Part shown: piece after piece, positions 1 through 9,734 of the stretch
Position numbering within the stretch: the first letter of the stretch is position 1
How the letters are laid out: the number at the start of each line of letters is the position of its first letter
Assembly: GCA_963712435.1 (NCBI GenBank)
Contig: CAVQIB010000001.1
Span: 372,001 to 436,000, forward strand
DNA from: Rhodoplanes sp963712435
GTDB taxonomy: Bacteria > Pseudomonadota > Alphaproteobacteria > Rhizobiales > Xanthobacteraceae
Direction of reading: 5' to 3'
Length of the DNA: 64,000 bases
The notes under the pieces: model-generated
The model's input: only the letters and a program-made list of their open reading frames with translations
Told to the model about the DNA's origin: nothing
The model's database searches: none
Translations under genes and position numbers: made by a program

Positions 1-897
1 GGGGACGAAGACGCCGGTGGTCGAATCGACCGGAACGGGCGGCGGCATGAAGCTGTTCTGCGCCGGCATCGGCGAAGCGCATCCCGACGCGACCAACGCC
101 TCGCGCGCGCATGAAGAAGGGCGAATTCGAGGACTGCCAGAAGAACGGCGTCAAGGACATTGTCGAGATCAATGTCGGTTTCGACGGCCTCACCGTCGCC
201 CAGTCGAAGCAGGGAACGCCGATCTCGCTGACCTTGCCTCAGCTGCTGCTCGCGGTGGCCAAGGAAGTGCCCGGCCCCGACGGCAAGCTGATCCCCAATC
301 CCAACAAGAACTGGTCGGACATCGACAAGTCGCTGCCGAACACCAAGATCGAGGTGCTCGGCCCGCCGCCGACCTCCGGCACGCGCGACTCGTTCCACGA
401 GCTCCTGCTGGAGAAGGGCGCCGAGCAGATCCCGGCGCTCGCCGAACTCAAGAAGAGCGACCCCAAGGCTTTCGACCGGGTGTGGAAGACGCTGCGCGAA
501 GACGGCGCCTATGTCGAGGCGGGCGAGAACGACAACGTCATCGTGCAGAAGCTCGAGGCGAACAAGAACGCGTTCGGCGTGTTCGGCTATTCGTTCCTCG
601 AGGAGAACAGCGCCAAGCTGCGCGGCGTGCCGCTCAACGGCGTCCCGCCCGAGTTCGACAACATCACGCGCGGCAAGTATCCGGGCTCGCGCCCGCTCTA
701 CGTCTACATCAAGAAGCAGCATGTCGGCGTCATTCCGGGCATCGACAAGTTCGTCGCCGAATACGTCTCGCCCAAGGCGACCGGCGAAGACGGCTATCTC
801 GCCAAGAAGGGCCTGGTGACGCTGCCGAAGAAGGAGCTCGACGAGGTCCGCAAGAACGTCCACCGACATGGCGCCGATGCAGGCTCCCAGCTCGTGA
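1..897 (+). CDS. pstS: PstS, phosphate ABC transporter substrate-binding protein (5' end outside window)
   Basis: Periplasmic phosphate-binding subunit of the high-affinity Pst importer. The readable product carries PstS hallmarks: ESTGTGGGMKLFCAGIG near the window start, GPPPTSGTRDSFHEL mid-protein (phosphate-binding SGT segment), and GVFGYSFLEEN. The N-terminus and signal peptide lie upstream of the window. Two extra bases break the frame. One is near position 107, where removing a C joins NASRA to MKKGEFEDC. The other is near 861; removing it gives an ending RKNVTDMAPMQAPSS with a stop at 895-897 instead of 905. It is the first gene of a pst-phoU-phoB run on the same strand, 46 bp before pstC. 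Family assignment is secure; the exact 3' end depends on the second correction. Confidence 0.93.
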
Positions 898-943
898 CGC
901 CTTGATCCTCGAGCGGCCGCGATCCTCGCGGCCGCTCGTCTGA

Positions 944-2377
944 TTGATTCCCGGCCGCGCCTTCCGGCACGCGGTTTTTCGGCAACGAGTTCAGCAGTTG
1001 GGGAGTGTCTTGGTCTGGCTCTATTCCGGCGCGTTGGTGGCTCTCGTCCTGATCGGCTATCTGTTCGGCCGCGCCCGGGCTGTCGCCGCCGGCACGAAAC
1101 GGACTCTCCATTCGCGGCCGACCTACTACGGCGCATTCGTCGCCATCTGGATTCTCACGCCGATGGTCCTGACCTATGCGGTCGGCGTTTCGATCGCCGA
1201 CAGGGTGACCGAAACCGAAGCGGTGACGGCTTATGATCCGCAACTCGTCGGCAAGGACCTGGAGACGTCCGCGGCGTTGCGCGACATCCAGGCGGTCGCC
1301 GCCGGGCAATTCGCCGGCGAGCCGTCTCCCCGGCTGAGAGCGGCCGCGGAGGTATACAGCTTCTATCGTTCCTGGACCGCGCGCCTCGTCTTCATCGCCG
1401 GCGTGGCCTTCGGGCTGCTCGGCCTCGTCATGACGTTGCGGCTCGTCAGCGCCGGATTTCGCGCCCGCAACCACGTGGAGCGATTCGTCTCGCGCGTGTT
1501 GCTGGCATGCGCCTGCGTCGCCGTTCTCACGACGATCGGCATCGTATTCTCGGTTCTGTTCGAGAGCATCCGCTTCTTCAATCGCGTGTCGCCGCTCGAA
1601 TTCCTGTTCGGGCTGCATTGGAGCCCGCAGACCGCCATCCGCGAGGATCAGGTCGGCTCGTCGGGCGGCTTCGGCATCGTGCCGCTGGTGACCGGCACAT
1701 TGCTGATCACGACGATCGCGATGTTGATCGCGGCTCCGATCGGACTGTTCGCGGCGATCTACATGGCGGAGTACGCGACGCCCCGCTTCCGCTCGATCGC
1801 CAAGCCCATTCTCGAAATTCTCGCCGGCATCCCGACCGTGGTGCTGGGATTTTTCGCGGCGCTCACGGTGGCGCCGAACATTCGCGGGGCCGGCGCCTGG
1901 CTCGGTCTCGACGTCGCCTCCGAAAGCGCGCTCGCGGCCGGCATCGTGATGGGGATGATGATCATCCCGTTCGTCTCCTCGCTGTCCGACGACGTGATCA
2001 ACGCGGTGCCGCAGTCGTTGCGCGACGGCTCGCTGGCGATGGGGGCGACGCCCTCGGAAACGGTGAAGCGGGTCGTGCTGCCGGCGGCGCTGCCCGGGAT
2101 CGTGTCCGCCTTCATGCTCGCGATCAGCCGCGCGGTGGGCGAAACCATGATCGTGGTGATGGCCGCCGGGCTCGCCGCCAATCTCACCTTCAATCCGCTC
2201 GAAGCGGTCACCACATTCACCGTGCAGATCAAGACGATTCTGGTCGGCGACCAGGAGTTCGACAGCGCCAAGACGCTGTCGGCCTTCGCCCTCGGCTTGG
2301 TGCTCTTCTTCTTCACCCTGACGCTCAACGTGATCGCGCTCGAAATCGTCAAGCGCTATCGGGAACAATATGACTGA
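944..2377 (+). CDS. pstC: PstC, phosphate ABC transporter permease
   Basis: Inner-membrane permease of the Pst importer, partner of PstA and PstB. The C-terminal half is a standard permease domain, with the GIVPLVTGTLLIT region, the EAA-type loop around SLAMGATPSETVKRVVLPAALPG, and the ISRAVGETM motif shared by PstC and PstA proteins. At 477 residues it is longer than the enterobacterial protein (about 320). The extra N-terminal part has two or three membrane segments and a periplasmic stretch, as is common in Hyphomicrobiales. The start is uncertain: the frame opens at TTG 944, but TTG 998, just before the first hydrophobic segment, is as plausible. The last codons overlap the pstA start by 8 bp, implying translational coupling. 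Confidence 0.93.
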   Translation: MIPGRAFRHAVFRQRVQQLGSVLVWLYSGALVALVLIGYLFGRARAVAAGTKRTLHSRPTYYGAFVAIWILTPMVLTYAVGVSIADRVTETEAVTAYDPQLVGKDLETSAALRDIQAVAAGQFAGEPSPRLRAAAEVYSFYRSWTARLVFIAGVAFGLLGLVMTLRLVSAGFRARNHVERFVSRVLLACACVAVLTTIGIVFSVLFESIRFFNRVSPLEFLFGLHWSPQTAIREDQVGSSGGFGIVPLVTGTLLITTIAMLIAAPIGLFAAIYMAEYATPRFRSIAKPILEILAGIPTVVLGFFAALTVAPNIRGAGAWLGLDVASESALAAGIVMGMMIIPFVSSLSDDVINAVPQSLRDGSLAMGATPSETVKRVVLPAALPGIVSAFMLAISRAVGETMIVVMAAGLAANLTFNPLEAVTTFTVQIKTILVGDQEFDSAKTLSAFALGLVLFFFTLTLNVIALEIVKRYREQYD

Positions 2378-4213
2378 TCTGGCGATCCCTGGCCTGCGCC
2401 GCCTCGACTTCACGACCGAGAACGCGCGCGCGCGCGTGCGCGCCCGCTATCGCGCCGAACTGCGCTTCAAGGCCTATGGGCTGATCGCGATCGGCCTCAC
2501 GACGCTGTTCATCTTCGCCGTGCTCGCCGACATTACCGTGCGCGGACTGCCCGGCGTTCACCCAGTATCGGCTCGTGCTCGATGTGAAGGTCGAGCAGAG
2601 CGAAGTCGACCCGCAGAACACGCGCGATCCCGCGGTCATCCGCGCCGGAGACTACGCGGCCTTGGTGCGCAACACCCTTCGCCAGATGTTCCCCGACGTG
2701 ACGGACCGGGCGGGCCGTCGGCAGCTCGACGGGCTCGTCTCGTCAGGCGCGCCCGACCGGCTGCGCGAACGGGTGGTCGCCGACCCCTCATTGATCGGCC
2801 AGACCATCAGAGCGCCGCTGCTCCTGTCCGACGACGCCGACCTCTACCTCAAGGGGCTCGGCACATCGATCAGCCGCACTGCGGGCCGCGGCGTCGCCAC
2901 GCCGAGCGGGACGACGGGCGAGATCACGATCCAATCGTCGGCGAACGACTTCGCCGCAGACCTGGTAAGAGTGAAACGCGCTTTGTCGACGCGGGCGCGC
3001 GCCTTGCGTGCGGAGGTCGAGGCTTTGCGCCGCAGCGTCCGCCAGGTCGAGGCTTACAGGGACGACGCCACGCGCCTGTTGGCCGCGGCGCGGGCTGCGG
3101 GCGACACAGCGCAGATCGGGACGCTGGAGAGCCGGTTCGCCAGCTATCGCGCCGAGGCCGAAACATTGGCTCGGCGGGCAAATGAGATCGAGGCGGAGGC
3201 GGCGGGCCTCCAGGCGCGGTTCGAAAATGCGGGCGCGGACGAGGAAATCGGCTCGTCGGTTCCGAGCGTGCTCGTCGCCGTTAATGGCGGCATAGTGAGG
3301 GCGACGTTGCTCGGGAATTCGCATGTCGCCGGGCGCGTGCTGCTGCCGCTGTCTTCGGCCGCCGACGCTCCCCCCGGCGCCTGGAGCGTCGTGACCTATG
3401 CGACGCCGGAAGACAATCGGCGGGTGAGCGATCGCGAGGTCGCCTGGCTCGAATATCTGCGCGAACGCGGCTTCGTCGAGCGCGGTTTCAACTGGGCCTT
3501 TTTCACCTCCGGCGACAGCCGCGAACCGGAGCTCGCGGGAATCCGGGGCGCCCTGACGGGATCGGCTTTGACCCTGCTGGTGACGCTGGTCGTGTGCCTG
3601 CCCTTGGGCGTGGGCGGCGGCGATCTATCTCGAAGAGTTCGCTCCCAAGAACCGGGTCACCGAGATCATCGAGGTCAACATCAACAATCTCGCGGCCGTG
3701 CCGTCGATCGTGTTCGGTCTGCTGGGGCTTGCGATCTTCCTCAACTTCATGGGGCTGCCGCGCTCGGCGCCCCTGGTCGGCGGCCTCGTTCTCGCACTCC
3801 TCGTCTTGCCGACCATCATCATTGCCGGGCGCGCCGCCCTCAAGGCGGTCCCGCCCTCGATCAAGGAGGCCGCGCTCGGCGTCGGCGCCTCGCACCAGCA
3901 GGCCGTGTTCCACCACGTGCTGCCGCTCGCGATGCCAGGCATCATGACCGGCACCATCATCGGGATGGCGCACGCGCTCGGCGAGACCGCGCCGCTGCTG
4001 ATGATCGGCATGATCGCCTTCATCGTCGAACCGGCCGCGAGCGTCACGGACGCCGCGACCGTGCTGCCGGTGCAGATCTATCTGTGGTCGGATCTGCCGG
4101 AAATCGCCTTCCAGGCGAAAACCGCCGCCGCCATCATGGTTCTGCTGGGCTTCCTCTTCCTCATGAACGGGACCGCCATTTTCCTGCGCCGCCGGTTCGA
4201 GCGCAGATGGTGA
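2370..4213 (+). CDS. pstA: PstA, phosphate ABC transporter permease with large N-terminal insert (two frameshifts)
   Basis: Second permease of the Pst importer. Residues from about 395 onward form the permease core, with NLAAVPSIVFGLLGLAIF, the coupling loop LGVGASHQQAVFHHVLPLAMPG and AHALGETAPLLMIG. Before it, one membrane segment (GLIAIGLTTLFIFAVLADI) is followed by about 330 residues of presumed periplasmic sequence, part of the DUF3333-type N-terminal region known in alphaproteobacterial PstA. The stretch 2955-3230 is rich in Ala, Arg, Glu and Leu and looks like a long coiled coil. Two single-base insertions, near 2553 (CTGCCCGGCG) and 3614 (GGGCGGCGGCG), break the frame. Removing both leaves 613 residues ending in FERRW. 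The start ATG 2370 overlaps the pstC stop. Confidence 0.92.
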
Positions 4214-4238
4214 CCGATACCAATCGGAGCGCGCCTTT

Positions 4239-5054
4239 ATGAACACCGCCGTCCGGCTGAAGCAAAGCGACCCGGAGCCAATTTTGAACGGGATTGCGAA
4301 TCCGAAGGTCATCGCGCGCGGCGTGAACGTCTTCTATGGCGACAAGCAGGCGCTCAAGAGTGTCGATCTCGACGTTCCGGAAAACGCCGTCACCGCGCTG
4401 ATCGGGCCGTCCGGCTGCGGCAAGACCACCTTCCTGCGCTGCATCAACCGGATGAACGACACGATTCCGACCGCGCGGGTGACCGGCCGGCTGGAAATCG
4501 ACGGTCGGGACGTCTACGACCCGGAAATCGACGTGGTGCAGCTGCGCGCCCGCGTCGGCATGGTGTTCCAGAAGCCGAACCCGTTCCCGAAATCGATCTT
4601 CGAGAACGTCGCCTACGGTCCCCGCATCCACGGACTCGCCCGCAGCAAGGCCGAGCTGGAAGAGATCGTGATGACCAGTCTCAAGCGCGCCGGGCTGTTC
4701 GAAGAGGTCAAGGATCGCCTCGCCGAGTTCGGCACGGCGCTGTCCGGCGGCCAGCAGCAGCGCCTGTGCATCGCGCGCGCGATCGCCGTCAGTCCGGAGA
4801 TCATTCTGATGGACGAGCCCTGCTCGGCGCTCGATCCGATCGCCACCGCCAAGATCGAAGAGCTGATGGATGAGCTGCGGTCGAACTTCACCATCGTCAT
4901 CGTGACGCATTCGATGCAGCAGGCCGCGCGCGTGTCGCAGCGCACCGCCTTCTTCCATCTCGGGATCGTCGTCGAGCAGGGCCCGACAGGCGAAATCTTC
5001 ACCGCGCCGCAGGACCCGCGGACCCAGGACTACATCACGGGCCGGTTCGGCTGA
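4239..5054 (+). CDS. pstB: PstB, phosphate ABC transporter ATPase
   Basis: Cytoplasmic ATPase that drives PstSCA phosphate import. All ABC motifs are visible: Walker A GPSGCGKTT, Q-loop VFQKPNPFPKSIFENVAYGPR (characteristic of PstB), signature LSGGQQQRLCIARAI, Walker B IILMDEPCSALDP and switch His in VTHSMQQAARVS. The 271-residue length is normal for the family. The ATG at 4239 follows the pstA stop by 25 bp. About 15 residues precede the conserved core, as usual. It is intact, unlike its upstream neighbour. Confidence 0.98.
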   Translation: MNTAVRLKQSDPEPILNGIANPKVIARGVNVFYGDKQALKSVDLDVPENAVTALIGPSGCGKTTFLRCINRMNDTIPTARVTGRLEIDGRDVYDPEIDVVQLRARVGMVFQKPNPFPKSIFENVAYGPRIHGLARSKAELEEIVMTSLKRAGLFEEVKDRLAEFGTALSGGQQQRLCIARAIAVSPEIILMDEPCSALDPIATAKIEELMDELRSNFTIVIVTHSMQQAARVSQRTAFFHLGIVVEQGPTGEIFTAPQDPRTQDYITGRFG

Positions 5055-5090
5055 TCGGCTGGCAACGAAGAAGGACTGGAGCACGGAGCG

Positions 5091-5807
5091 ATGATGACCG
5101 AGCACACGATGAAGGCCTTCGACGCCGATCTGCAGGATCTCGCCCGGATGGTCGCCGAAATGGGCGGGCTTGCCGAGCAGCAGATCAGCGACGCCATCGA
5201 TGCGCTCGATCGGCGCGACGCGACGCTCTCGCAGCAGGTCATCGCGAGCGACGTGCAGATCGATGCGCTCCAGCGCGAGGTCGAGGAGAAGGTGATCCTG
5301 ACCATCGCGCGCCGCCAGCCGATGGCCGTGGACCTGCGCGAGATCGTCGGCGCGCTGCGCATTTCCAACGACCTCGAACGCATCGGCGATCTCGCCAAGA
5401 ACATCGCCAAGCGCGTGCTGGTGCTCGACAGCGAGTTCCGGTCGCAGAAGGTGATGCGCGGGGTCGAGCACATGGCCGAACTGGTGCTCGCGCAGATCAA
5501 GGATGTGCTCGACGCCTACGCCCGGCGCGATGCGCAGAAGGCGATCGCGGTGTGGCGCAGCGACGAAGGGGTCGACGCCGTCAACAATTCGCTGTTCCGC
5601 GAACTCCTCACCTACATGATGGAGGACCCGCGCAATATCGGCATCTGCATCCACCTCCTGTTCTGCTCGAAGAACATCGAGCGCATGGGCGACCACGCCA
5701 CCAATATCGCAGAGACCGTCTACTACATGGTCGAAGGCCGCATGCTCGGCGAGGATCGCCCTAAGGGCGACAAGACCAGCATGACCATCGTTCCGTTCGA
5801 CGCTTGA
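5091..5807 (+). CDS. phoU: PhoU, phosphate signalling regulator
   Basis: Cytoplasmic helical-bundle protein that links the Pst transporter to the PhoR/PhoB two-component system and keeps the regulon off when phosphate is ample. The 238-residue product has two PhoU repeats. The first includes ARRQPMAVDLREIVGALRIS and NDLERIGDLAKNIAKR, the second LLFCSKNIERMGDHATNIAE. Both conserved E-R-x-x-D metal-site motifs are present. Two ATGs sit in tandem at 5091 and 5094; either could initiate. It lies 36 bp after pstB in the same operon. Confidence 0.97.
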   Translation: MMTEHTMKAFDADLQDLARMVAEMGGLAEQQISDAIDALDRRDATLSQQVIASDVQIDALQREVEEKVILTIARRQPMAVDLREIVGALRISNDLERIGDLAKNIAKRVLVLDSEFRSQKVMRGVEHMAELVLAQIKDVLDAYARRDAQKAIAVWRSDEGVDAVNNSLFRELLTYMMEDPRNIGICIHLLFCSKNIERMGDHATNIAETVYYMVEGRMLGEDRPKGDKTSMTIVPFDA

Positions 5808-5939
5808 CCGGCAGGCCGGCGGACGCAGTTCGCCGGCGTCGCGCCGGCAAAGAAAACGAGGTGGGAATTGAGTCATCGCATAGGCCATCGTCCCCGGAAC
5901 CTCGTCCGGGGCCGTCGGATCGAAGGGGGATGACCTCGG

Positions 5940-6641
5940 ATGGCCGCACGCATTCTGATCGTCGAAGATGAAGAGCCGCTGACGCTTCTGTTACGTTACA
6001 ATCTCGAAGCGGAGGGCTATGCCGTCGACTCCGCCGCGCGCGGCGACGACGCCGATCTGCGCCTCAAGGAAAGCCCGCCCGACCTCGCCATCGTCGACTG
6101 GATGCTGCCCGGCCTGTCCGGGATCGAGCTGATCCGGCGGCTGCGCGGCCGCGTGGAGACGCATCAGCTGCCGGTGATCATGCTGACCGCGCGCGGAGAG
6201 GAAGGGGAGCGCGTGCGCGGGCTCGCGACCGGCGCCGACGACTACATCGTCAAGCCGTTCTCCGTCCCCGAACTGCTCGCGCGCATTCGCGCGCTGCTGC
6301 GGCGGGCGCGGCCGGAGCGCGTCGCCGCCGTGCTGAGCGCCGGCGACATCGAGCTCAACCGCGACAAGAAGCGGGTGTCGCGCGCGGGCCGCGACGTTCC
6401 GCTCGGCCCGACCGAGTTCCGGCTGCTCGAATTCCTGATGGAGAATCCCGGCCGCGTTTTCTCACGCGAGCAACTGCTCGACCGGGTCTGGGGGCGCGAC
6501 GTCTATATCGACGAGCGCACGGTCGACGTGCATGTCGGACGCCTGCGCAAGGCGCTCAACCGCGGCCAGCGCGCCGACCCCATCCGCACCGTCCGCGGCG
6601 CCGGCTATGCGCTCAACGACCGCTACGGATTCGACGGGTGA
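5940..6641 (+). CDS. phoB: PhoB, phosphate regulon response regulator
   Basis: OmpR-family response regulator activating Pho-box promoters under phosphate limitation. The receiver domain (about residues 4-118) has the acidic pocket EDEEPL, phospho-acceptor Asp in AIVDWMLPGLSG, the conserved T of IMLTARG and K of DDYIVKPFS. The C-terminal winged helix (about 130-229) contains PLGPTEFRLLEFLMENPGRV and the wing ending RTVRGAGYAL. The 132 bp separating it from phoU hold no other gene. Its sensor kinase PhoR is not in the window; in related genomes it sits upstream of pstS. It converges on gcrA with a 44 bp gap. Confidence 0.97.
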   Translation: MAARILIVEDEEPLTLLLRYNLEAEGYAVDSAARGDDADLRLKESPPDLAIVDWMLPGLSGIELIRRLRGRVETHQLPVIMLTARGEEGERVRGLATGADDYIVKPFSVPELLARIRALLRRARPERVAAVLSAGDIELNRDKKRVSRAGRDVPLGPTEFRLLEFLMENPGRVFSREQLLDRVWGRDVYIDERTVDVHVGRLRKALNRGQRADPIRTVRGAGYALNDRYGFDG

Positions 6642-6662
6642 TCGGCGTCGCGGCCCGGCTTC

Positions 6663-6682
6663 GCGCTAGCCGGCGCTAGCCG
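6663..6682. repeat. 10-bp tandem duplication between phoB and gcrA
   Basis: The decamer GCGCTAGCCG occurs twice in immediate succession in the short gap where phoB and gcrA converge. CTAG is generally rare in bacterial DNA, so two copies stand out. No stem-loop followed by a T-run is visible, so I do not call this a terminator. Confidence 0.6.
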
Positions 6683-6685
6683 CTC

Positions 6686-7190
6686 TCAGGCCCGCACCGC
6701 ACGCTTGTCCCGCCGCCGTTCGCCCAAGGGCTGATAGGCGATGCGGGCGTGGTGCGTGCAGTAGGGCAGGCCGTCCGCGGTGTTGCCGCCGCAGAAGAAG
6801 AAATCGTGCGCCCCCGGATCGCCGATGGGCCAGCGGCACCGGCTCTCACTCAGATCGAGCAGCGTGCAACGCTGGCCGATCGGCACGATCTCCGCGGTGA
6901 TCTGCGGATCCGGCTCGTACTCGACCTCGTAGGCGGGCAGGCGCGCAAGCGCCGTGTTGCCGCGCAGGGCCGGCCGCGCGACCCGCAACAGCATGGCCGC
7001 CGTCCGCGGCTTGCGCTGCCGGGCAACCGGGGAAGCCGCGCGTCTTGGCCCGGCCCGACAGGCCGAGCCGGTGAACTTTGCCGATGACGGCGTTGCGGGT
7101 GATCCCGCCAAGCTCAGCCGCGATCTGGCTGGCGGAAAGCCCGTCATTCCACAGCTTCTTGAGGAGTTCCACGCGCTCGTCGGTCCACAT
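6686..7190 (-). CDS. gcrA: GcrA, cell-cycle regulator (one frameshift)
   Basis: DNA-binding transcription factor that works with sigma-70 at promoters carrying CcrM-methylated GANTC sites. The N-terminus MWTDERVELLKKLWNDGLSA then SQIAAELGG and TRNAVIGKVHRLGL is the canonical GcrA helix-turn-helix. The C-terminus holds the family's Cys/His-rich segment (CTLLDLSE, CRWPIGDPG, FFFCGG, LPYCTHHA). One extra base near 7040 splits the gene. Removing it gives 167 residues, a normal length. The start is the ATG at 7190-7188; longer upstream readings have no family support. It is divergent from argD. Four GANTC sites lie in its upstream region. Confidence 0.95.
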
Positions 7191-7231
7191 ATCGCCCTCT
7201 TCGCCTCGCGCCGGCAGGACTGGCCTTGACA

Positions 7232-7428
7232 GAATCCGCCCTCGCCGCCGGGCGGGCATCAAAGCCGCCAACGGATTACGCAGAACATCGAAGGGAAACT
7301 CAGAGTACCGCCCGCCGCCGCGCGATATCTCGTAGGTACTGAACACAAACGCTACTATATAGCGGGAGTCCCGCGCAAGAGCTTCCATTCATTGCATCCA
7401 CAATTCATGGCGGTTTCGAGTCCGATTC
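7232..7428 (-). promoter_or_regulatory. GANTC cluster upstream of gcrA
   Basis: Four GANTC motifs (substrates of the CcrM methyltransferase) occur at 7232-7236, 7376-7380, 7418-7422 and 7424-7428. The one at 7376 lies 4 bp upstream, on the gcrA strand, of a TATATA element (7371-7366) that could serve as a -10 box. Chance expectation at this base composition is well under one site per 200 bp. The argD start at 7547 lies on the other side, so some of these sites might serve argD. The motifs are seen directly; the regulatory role is inferred from the known CcrM-GcrA circuit. Confidence 0.5.
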
Positions 7429-7546
7429 CGGCGGCCGCGTCGCCCGCATTGTGTTGACAGCGTCCTTCGCGCACCTAGAATGCGAGAAAGTGCCGTCCTG
7501 CGGGGCGGCACATTTCGTTTCACACGCCGTGAACGGGCGTAGCGCC

Positions 7547-8761
7547 GTGTCCCATCTCCTGCCGACCTATGCGCGTGTCGATCTCGCTTTCGAGCGGGGC
7601 GAGGGCGCTTGGCTGACTGCGACCGACGGCGCGCGCTATCTCGATTTCGCCGGCGGCGTCGCCGTCAACGTGCTGGGCCATGCGCATCCGGCGCTCGTCG
7701 CCGCCCTGACCGAGCAGGCCGGCAAGCTCTGGCACGTCTCCAATCTCTACCGGATACCCGAAGCCGAGCGGCTCGCCGCGCGCCTGTGCGCGGCCACCTT
7801 CGCGGACCTCGTGTTCTTCTGCAATTCCGGCGCGGAGGCGATCGAGGGCGCGATCAAGGTCGCGCGCAAATACCACGCGGCCGGCGGGCAGCCGGAGCGC
7901 TATCGCATCATCACCTTCGAAGGCGCTTTCCACGGCCGCACGCTCGCGACGCTCGCCGCCGGCGGCCAGAAGAAATATCTCGACGGCTTCGGCCCGCCGG
8001 TCGAGGGCTTCGACCAGGTTCCGTTCGGCGATCTCGACGCGGTCAAGCGCGCGCTGTCGCCGCAAACGGCGGCGATCCTGATCGAGCCGCTTCAGGGCGA
8101 GGGCGGCGTGCGCGCGGCGCCCGCCGGCTTCCTGCGCGCGCTGCGCGAGCTGTGCGACGCGCACGGCCTGCTGCTCGTTCTCGACGAGGTGCAGACCGGG
8201 ATCGGCCGCACCGGCAACCTTGTTCGCCCATGAGCGCGCCGGCATCGTTCCGGACGTGATGGCGATCGCCAAGGGGCTCGGCGGCGGCTTTCCGGTCGGC
8301 GCGGTGCTGGCGACCGCCGAGGCCGGCAAGGGCATGACCGCGGGCACGCATGGCTCGACCTTCGGCGGCAATCCGCTCGCGATGGCGGTCGGCAATGCGG
8401 TGCTCGACGTGGTGCTCGCGCCCGGCTTTCTCGACCGAGGTGCGGCGCAAGGCGCTGCTGTTCAAACAGCGCCTCGCGGCGATCGCCGACCGGCATCCCG
8501 GCGTGATCCGCGAGGTGCGCGGCGAGGGGCTGCTGCATCGGCCTCGCCGCCGCCGTGCCGAACGACAGGCTCGTCGCCGCGCTGCGCGCCGAGAAGCTGC
8601 TCGCGGTCGCGGCGGGCGACAATGTCGTGCGGCTGCTGCCGCCGCTGATCGTCGCGAAGACCGAGATCGCCGAGGCGATCGCGCGCATCGACCGCGCCGC
8701 GCGCGCGCATCGAGCGCGGCCGCCGCCGAGGACGCGAGCGCAGCGAGGGAGCGGCGGGTGA
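7547..8761 (+). CDS. argD: ArgD, acetylornithine aminotransferase (three frameshifts)
   Basis: PLP-dependent class III aminotransferase converting N-acetylglutamate semialdehyde to N-acetylornithine in arginine synthesis. Visible motifs: LDFAGGVAVNVLGHAHP, FFCNSGAEAIEGAIKVARKY, the PLP-region FEGAFHGRTLA, LDEVQTGIGRTG, and AIAKGLGGGFPVGAV with the PLP-binding lysine. GTG 7547 (VSHLLPTYARVDLAFERGEG) is preferred over the longer open frame because rhizobial ArgD proteins begin near this point; GTG 7529 is an alternative. Single extra bases near 8219, 8431 and 8532 split the gene. Removing all three gives 403 residues, normal for ArgD. Its stop overlaps the argF start (GTGA). Confidence 0.93.
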
Positions 8762-9702
8762 CCGGAATTCGGCATTTTCTCGACCTGATCGACGTTCCCA
8801 CGCAGACCTTGCGCGGCATGATCGCGACGGGCCTGGCGATGAAGGACGACGCGCAAGACGGCGCAAAGCCGCGCCCGCGCAGCCGCTCGCCGGCAAGATG
8901 CTCGCGATGATCTTCGACAAGCCGTCGACCCGCACGCGGGTGTCGTTCGACGTCGCCATGCGCCAGCTCGGCGGCGACGACGCTCATGCTGACCGGCCAC
9001 GACATGCAGCTCGGCCGCGGCGAGACCATCGCCGACACCGCCCGGGTGCTGTCGCGCTATGTCGATGCGATCATGATCCGCACGCTCGACCACGCAGCGG
9101 CTGCAGGAGCTGGCCGCAGCACGCGACCGTCCCGGTCATCAACGGGCTGACCGACGCGCTCGCATCCCTGCCAGGTCATGGCCGACGTGATGACCTTCGA
9201 GGAGCATCGCGGACCGATCCGCGGCCGCACGGTCGCCTGGACCGGCGACGCCAACAATGTGCTGCGCGTCGTGGATGCACGCGGCCGAGCGCTTCGAGTT
9301 CGAGCTGCGCATCGCGACGCCGGCCGAGCTCGCGCCGAAAAAGGCGATGATCGACTGGGTCGCGGCATGCGGCGCGCGCGATCCGGCTCGGCGCACGATC
9401 CGGAAGCGGCGGTGGCGGGCGCCGACTGCGTCGTCACCGACACCTGGGTGTCGATGGGCGACAAGAGACGGCGCGCGCCGCCACAATCTGCTGCGGCCCT
9501 ATCAGGTCAACGCCGCATCTGATGGCGCAGGCCAGCGCCGGACGCGATCTTCATGCACTGCCTGCCGGCGCATCGCGGCGAGGAGGTCACCGACGAGGTG
9601 ATCGACGGCCCGCAATCGGTGGTGTTCGACGAGGCGGAAAACCGCCTGCACGCCCAGAAGGGCATCCTCGCCTGGTGTTTTGGGGCGGAGGGGCTGGCGT
9701 AA
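8758..9702 (+). CDS. argF: ArgF, ornithine carbamoyltransferase (about twelve frameshifts)
   Basis: Transfers a carbamoyl group to ornithine, giving citrulline. The pieces in three frames assemble into a full OTCase: carbamoyl-phosphate motif FDKPSTRTRVSFDVAMRQLG, then TGHDMQLGRGETIADTARVL, VPVINGLTDASHPCQ, ADCVVTDTWVSMGDKDG and the HCLPAHRGEEV catalytic segment. I count twelve single-base insertions, near 8848, 8880, 8982, 9090, 9115, 9163, 9263, 9380, 9391, 9465, 9520 and 9535. Removing twelve leaves 933 bp, or 310 residues, the normal OTCase length. GTG 8758 overlaps the argD stop. As written the sequence encodes no functional protein; I regard this as consensus error rather than decay. 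Confidence 0.88.
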
Positions 9703-9734
9703 GGAGAAGGCTCGTCGAAACGAGTTTTCAATTG

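Noticed and set aside
794..2413. A 539-codon minus-strand frame opposite pstC
   Set aside because: Composition is His/Arg/Asp/Glu-rich without domain features; pstC on the plus strand has clear permease motifs.
2424..2445. A run of alternating CG/GC near the start of pstA, possibly Z-DNA-forming
   Set aside because: It encodes ARARVRARYR in the correct PstA frame, and Ala-Arg repeats are common in this GC-rich DNA.
8219..9540. Programmed frameshifting or recoding in argD and argF
   Set aside because: No slippery heptamers or shared signals; fifteen events in two housekeeping genes are far better explained by insertion errors.
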